64,000 bases of DNA from an uncultured Bacteroides sp. (GTDB lineage Bacteria; Bacteroidota; Bacteroidia; Bacteroidales; Bacteroidaceae): assembly GCF_963678845.1 (NCBI RefSeq), contig NZ_OY787466.1:1178001-1242000 (forward strand). Direction: 5' to 3'. The position numbers and the translations under genes were made by a program. Shown in pieces: positions 61,145-64,000 of this stretch. The notes under the pieces are model-generated. The model saw nothing but the letters and a program-made list of their open reading frames with translations. It was not told the origin of the DNA and ran no database searches. How positions within the stretch are numbered: position 1 is the stretch's first letter; every line of letters starts with the position of its first letter.

Positions 61145-62692
61145 ATGTTAGAAAGTATAGACCCTTCATTAATTGACTGGTCGAGAGCACAATTTGCTCT
61201 CACAGCAATGTATCACTGGCTGTTTGTGCCGCTTACACTTGGTTTGGCATTAATTATGGCTATCATGGAAACCTTGTATTATAAAACAGGGAAGGAGTTT
61301 TGGAAAAAGACATCTAAGTTCTGGATGAAGCTGTTTGGTATTAACTTTGCCATTGGTGTGGCAACGGGCATTATTCTTGAATTTGAGTTTGGTACCAACT
61401 GGAGTAACTATTCCTGGTTTGTGGGCGACATCTTTGGTGCTCCGCTGGCTATAGAAGGAATTCTGGCCTTCTTTATGGAGTCTACCTTTATTGCGGTTAT
61501 GTTTTTTGGGTGGACCAAGGTTAGTAAAGGTTTCCATCTTACCTCTACCTGGCTCACCGGAATTGGTGCAACTCTTTCTGCCTGGTGGATTCTGGTTGCA
61601 AACGCATGGATGCAGAATCCTATTGGAATGGTTTTCAATCCGGATACTGTTCGTAATGAAATGATGGATTTCTTTACCATTGCTTTCTCACCTGTAGCGC
61701 TTAGTAAATTCCTTCACAGTGTGCTTTCCGGCTGGATATTGGGAGCGGTATTTGTAGTAGGAGTCAGTGCATGGTTCCTACTAAAGAAACGTAACCGTGA
61801 ATTCGCAATTGCCAGTATGAAGATAGGAGCAATTGTAGGCCTGTTCTCATCTTTGCTTGTAGCCTGGACGGGTGACAGCTCGGCTTATCTGGTGGCACAG
61901 ACTCAACCCATGAAACTGGCTGCAATGGAAGGTTATTATAACGGACAGCAAGGTGCTCCGCTTGTAGCTGCTGGTTTACTTAATCCGGATAAGAAGAGTT
62001 ATAAAGATGATATATATCCTTTTATAGTTGATATAAAAATGCCAAAGATACTTTCTTTCCTTGCCACACGAGACCTGAATGGTTATGTTCCGGGAATCAA
62101 AAATATCATTGATGGTGGATATAAATTAAAAGATGGCACTACTGCTATTCCTGCGGCCGATAAAATTGCGATGGGAAAGACGGCAATCTCTGCGTTGGCT
62201 GCTTATCGTGCTGCCATGAAAGCTGGAAATAAGGAAGATGCGAGGTTTTGCCGAGAGGTACTAAAGACTAATATACAATACTTTGGTTACGGATATATTA
62301 AGGATGTGAATCAGCTGATTCCTAATGTTATGCTTACATTCTATGCTTTCCGTATAATGGTTGTGCTGGGAGGATATTTTATATTATTCTTTGCACTGGT
62401 TCTTTTTATGGCTTACAAAAAGAATATTGCGGAGATAAAATGGATGCACTGGGCTGCTATAATTAGCATCCCTTTGGGATACATAGCCGGACAAGCCGGA
62501 TGGGTGGTTGCCGAAGTTGGTCGTCAGCCTTGGGCCATACAGGATATGCTTCCCACTTGCGCTTCAATTTCTAAACTCGATGTAGGTACAGTGCAGACTA
62601 CCTTTTTCATCTTCCTGCTTCTCTTTACCGTAATGTTAATTGCGGAAATTCGTATTATGCTGCAGGAAATAAAAAAAGGTCCGGAGATTTGA
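61145..62692 (+). CDS. cydA: Cytochrome bd quinol oxidase subunit I
   Basis: 515-residue membrane subunit carrying haems b558, b595 and d. Seen: haem ligand His near residue 20 (LTAMYHWLFVPLTLGLALI), His in FLHSVLSGWILG, the GRQPW motif (GWVVAEVGRQPWAIQDMLPT) and several helices. The quinol-binding Q loop between about residues 245 and 340 has the short form used in many Bacteroidota. Supports oxygen scavenging at low O2 in an otherwise anaerobic bacterium. cydB follows 37 bp later. Confidence 0.96.
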   Translation: MLESIDPSLIDWSRAQFALTAMYHWLFVPLTLGLALIMAIMETLYYKTGKEFWKKTSKFWMKLFGINFAIGVATGIILEFEFGTNWSNYSWFVGDIFGAPLAIEGILAFFMESTFIAVMFFGWTKVSKGFHLTSTWLTGIGATLSAWWILVANAWMQNPIGMVFNPDTVRNEMMDFFTIAFSPVALSKFLHSVLSGWILGAVFVVGVSAWFLLKKRNREFAIASMKIGAIVGLFSSLLVAWTGDSSAYLVAQTQPMKLAAMEGYYNGQQGAPLVAAGLLNPDKKSYKDDIYPFIVDIKMPKILSFLATRDLNGYVPGIKNIIDGGYKLKDGTTAIPAADKIAMGKTAISALAAYRAAMKAGNKEDARFCREVLKTNIQYFGYGYIKDVNQLIPNVMLTFYAFRIMVVLGGYFILFFALVLFMAYKKNIAEIKWMHWAAIISIPLGYIAGQAGWVVAEVGRQPWAIQDMLPTCASISKLDVGTVQTTFFIFLLLFTVMLIAEIRIMLQEIKKGPEI

Positions 62693-62729
62693 TACAACAA
62701 TATTAATGATCATTTAATTCGTTATCATT

Positions 62730-63881
62730 ATGGATACAACATATATATTACTTCAACAATACTGGTGGTTTATTATTTCTTTGTTAGGAGGGTTACTGGT
62801 CTTTTTACTTTTTGTACAAGGTGGAAACTCATTACTCTTTTCTGTTGCTAAGACAGATGAACAGCGCAAAATGCTGGTAAATTCTACCGGAAGGAAATGG
62901 GAGTTTACCTTTACTACACTTGTTACCTTCGGCGGAGCATTCTTTGCTTCTTTTCCTTTGTTTTATAGTACCAGTTTTGGCGGTGCTTACTGGCTCTGGA
63001 TGATTATTCTTTTCACCTTTATCCTGCAGGCTGTTTCTTATGAGTTTCAATCTAAAACCGGAAACATATTAGGCAAAAAGACTTATCAGTATTTCCTTGT
63101 GATAAACGGGGTAGTGGGGCCGGTGCTCCTGGGTGGGGCTGTTGCAACCTTCTTTACTGGGTCTAACTTCTACATAAATAAAGAAAATATAACTGATCAG
63201 TTGATGCCGGTTATCTCTTCCTGGGGAAATGCTTCTCATGGACTAGATGCATTGCTTGATATCTGGAATGTAATTTTTGGTCTGGCAGTCTTTTTCCTTA
63301 CTCGTATACTAGGCCTGCTTTATTTTATCAATAATATTGATGATAAAGAATTACAGCCAAGGTTCCACAAAGCATTGCTTCCTAATACAGCTATATTCCT
63401 GGTGCTCTTTCTTGCTTTCCTGATTCGTACTTTACTGGCCGATGGCTTTGCTGTGAACCCTCAAACGCATAATATCTTTATGGAACCACATAAGTACCTG
63501 ACCAACTTTATTGAAATCCCGGAATTACTTATCATTTTCCTTGTGGGAGTTTCTTTGGTAGTTTTTGGAATCATTATATCGCTTGTCAGAATAGATTTTA
63601 AACGTGGAATTTGGTATTCGGGTGTTGGAACAGTAATGACTGTTGTAGCTTTGTTCCTATGTGCCGGACTTAATAATACAGCCTATTATCCTTCAACCGC
63701 CGATATGCAAAGTTCGCTTACACTGGCTAATAGTTGCTCTAGTTTCTTTACGCTGAAAATAATGTCTTTTGTATCTCTTCTTGTTCCGTTTGTTGCGGGT
63801 TACATCTTTTATGCTTGGCGTGCACTTGATAAGAAGAGCATTGATGCTAAGGAGATGAATGAAAGTGGGCACTCTTATTGA
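62730..63881 (+). CDS. cydB: Cytochrome bd quinol oxidase subunit II
   Basis: 383 residues with about nine helices. Subunit II marks: YWWFIISLLGGLLVFLLFVQ, LVNSTGRKWEFTFTTLVTFG, FPLFYSTSFGGAYWLWMI and the VSYEFQSKTG segment. It forms the heterodimer with CydA. Transcription probably starts upstream of the DUF4492 gene. The sequence after it ends in the hairpin at 63941-63972. Confidence 0.95.
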   Translation: MDTTYILLQQYWWFIISLLGGLLVFLLFVQGGNSLLFSVAKTDEQRKMLVNSTGRKWEFTFTTLVTFGGAFFASFPLFYSTSFGGAYWLWMIILFTFILQAVSYEFQSKTGNILGKKTYQYFLVINGVVGPVLLGGAVATFFTGSNFYINKENITDQLMPVISSWGNASHGLDALLDIWNVIFGLAVFFLTRILGLLYFINNIDDKELQPRFHKALLPNTAIFLVLFLAFLIRTLLADGFAVNPQTHNIFMEPHKYLTNFIEIPELLIIFLVGVSLVVFGIIISLVRIDFKRGIWYSGVGTVMTVVALFLCAGLNNTAYYPSTADMQSSLTLANSCSSFFTLKIMSFVSLLVPFVAGYIFYAWRALDKKSIDAKEMNESGHSY

Positions 63882-63940
63882 TGTGCCTGAAAGCTAATGC
63901 GTAAATAGAGCTTTTTTTAATATCAATCAATATTCATGGA

Positions 63941-63972
63941 AGATTAACAGTGGTTTTCCTCCTCGTTAATCT
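63941..63972. terminator. Hairpin after cydB
   Basis: AGATTAAC (63941-63948) and GTTAATCT (63965-63972). Stem is perfect but no T-run follows, so termination is uncertain. Confidence 0.4.
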
Positions 63973-64000
63973 GAAATCATAAAAAAGCAGAATATAACGT

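Overview
The window looks like chromosome from a gut-type Bacteroidales bacterium, most likely a Bacteroides or close relative. Evidence: many starts are preceded by the Bacteroidota -7 box TAnnTTTG, several with a TTTG -33 element; Rho carries a very long low-complexity N-terminal insertion; there is a sigma factor/dual-membrane anti-sigma pair, a HYC_CC_PP-type protein beside a TonB receptor, a DUF4492-cydAB operon, a LytS/LytTR pair and secreted proteins with signal peptides ending in AQ. The DNA is about 40% GC. No species can be assigned from the sequence alone.

Layout. 1-6.1 kb: a + strand housekeeping run (coaBC cut by the window edge, a DUF4835 exported protein, recN, an rRNA/tRNA 2'-O-methyltransferase, and a degenerate protease with TPR repeats). 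6.2-8.2 kb: an ECF sigma factor and a membrane protein whose plan (cytoplasmic head, inner-membrane helix, long linker, outer-membrane barrel) fits the Dma dual membrane-spanning anti-sigma factors. 8.5-19 kb: ridA, folC, PIN-PhoH ATPase, grpE-dnaJ, an ABC-F protein with a dead second ATPase domain, an LRR protein and tex. 19.1-20.1 kb: an intact IS982-family element with target duplication. 20.4-30.1 kb: 5'-nucleotidase, msrC, rho, MATE pump, ffh, folD, CapA-like lipoprotein and tRNA-His. 30.2-32.3 kb: a decayed ISAon1-type element and a gene-free accessory stretch. 32.3-43 kb: secreted peptidase, thpR, an uncharacterised lipoprotein, a thiamine-binding-like protein, an ankyrin protein, a CE1-type esterase, small exported proteins, a rhamnogalacturonan acetylesterase and a TlpA-like thioredoxin. 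43-46.3 kb: a predicted heavy-metal (probably copper) uptake or handling operon. 46.5-48.3 kb: an IS1182-family element inserted into a hairpin terminator. 48.3-64 kb: D-lactate dehydrogenase, a large hybrid sensor kinase, the decayed 5' end of a PL11 rhamnogalacturonan lyase gene, a six-gene TolC/MacAB-type efflux operon ending in its own LytS/LytTR pair, and DUF4492-cydAB for cytochrome bd respiration.

The most unusual signal is in intergenic DNA. Three unrelated intergenic regions (8392-8472, 20233-20310, 31940-32017) each carry four short palindromes spaced 21-23 bp centre to centre, about two helical turns. The palindrome sequence differs between arrays (cores TGCGCA, TTGnnCAA and TGTACA) but the architecture is the same. 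This does not match CRISPR, ordinary terminators or any repeat family I can name, and is the best candidate here for something undescribed.
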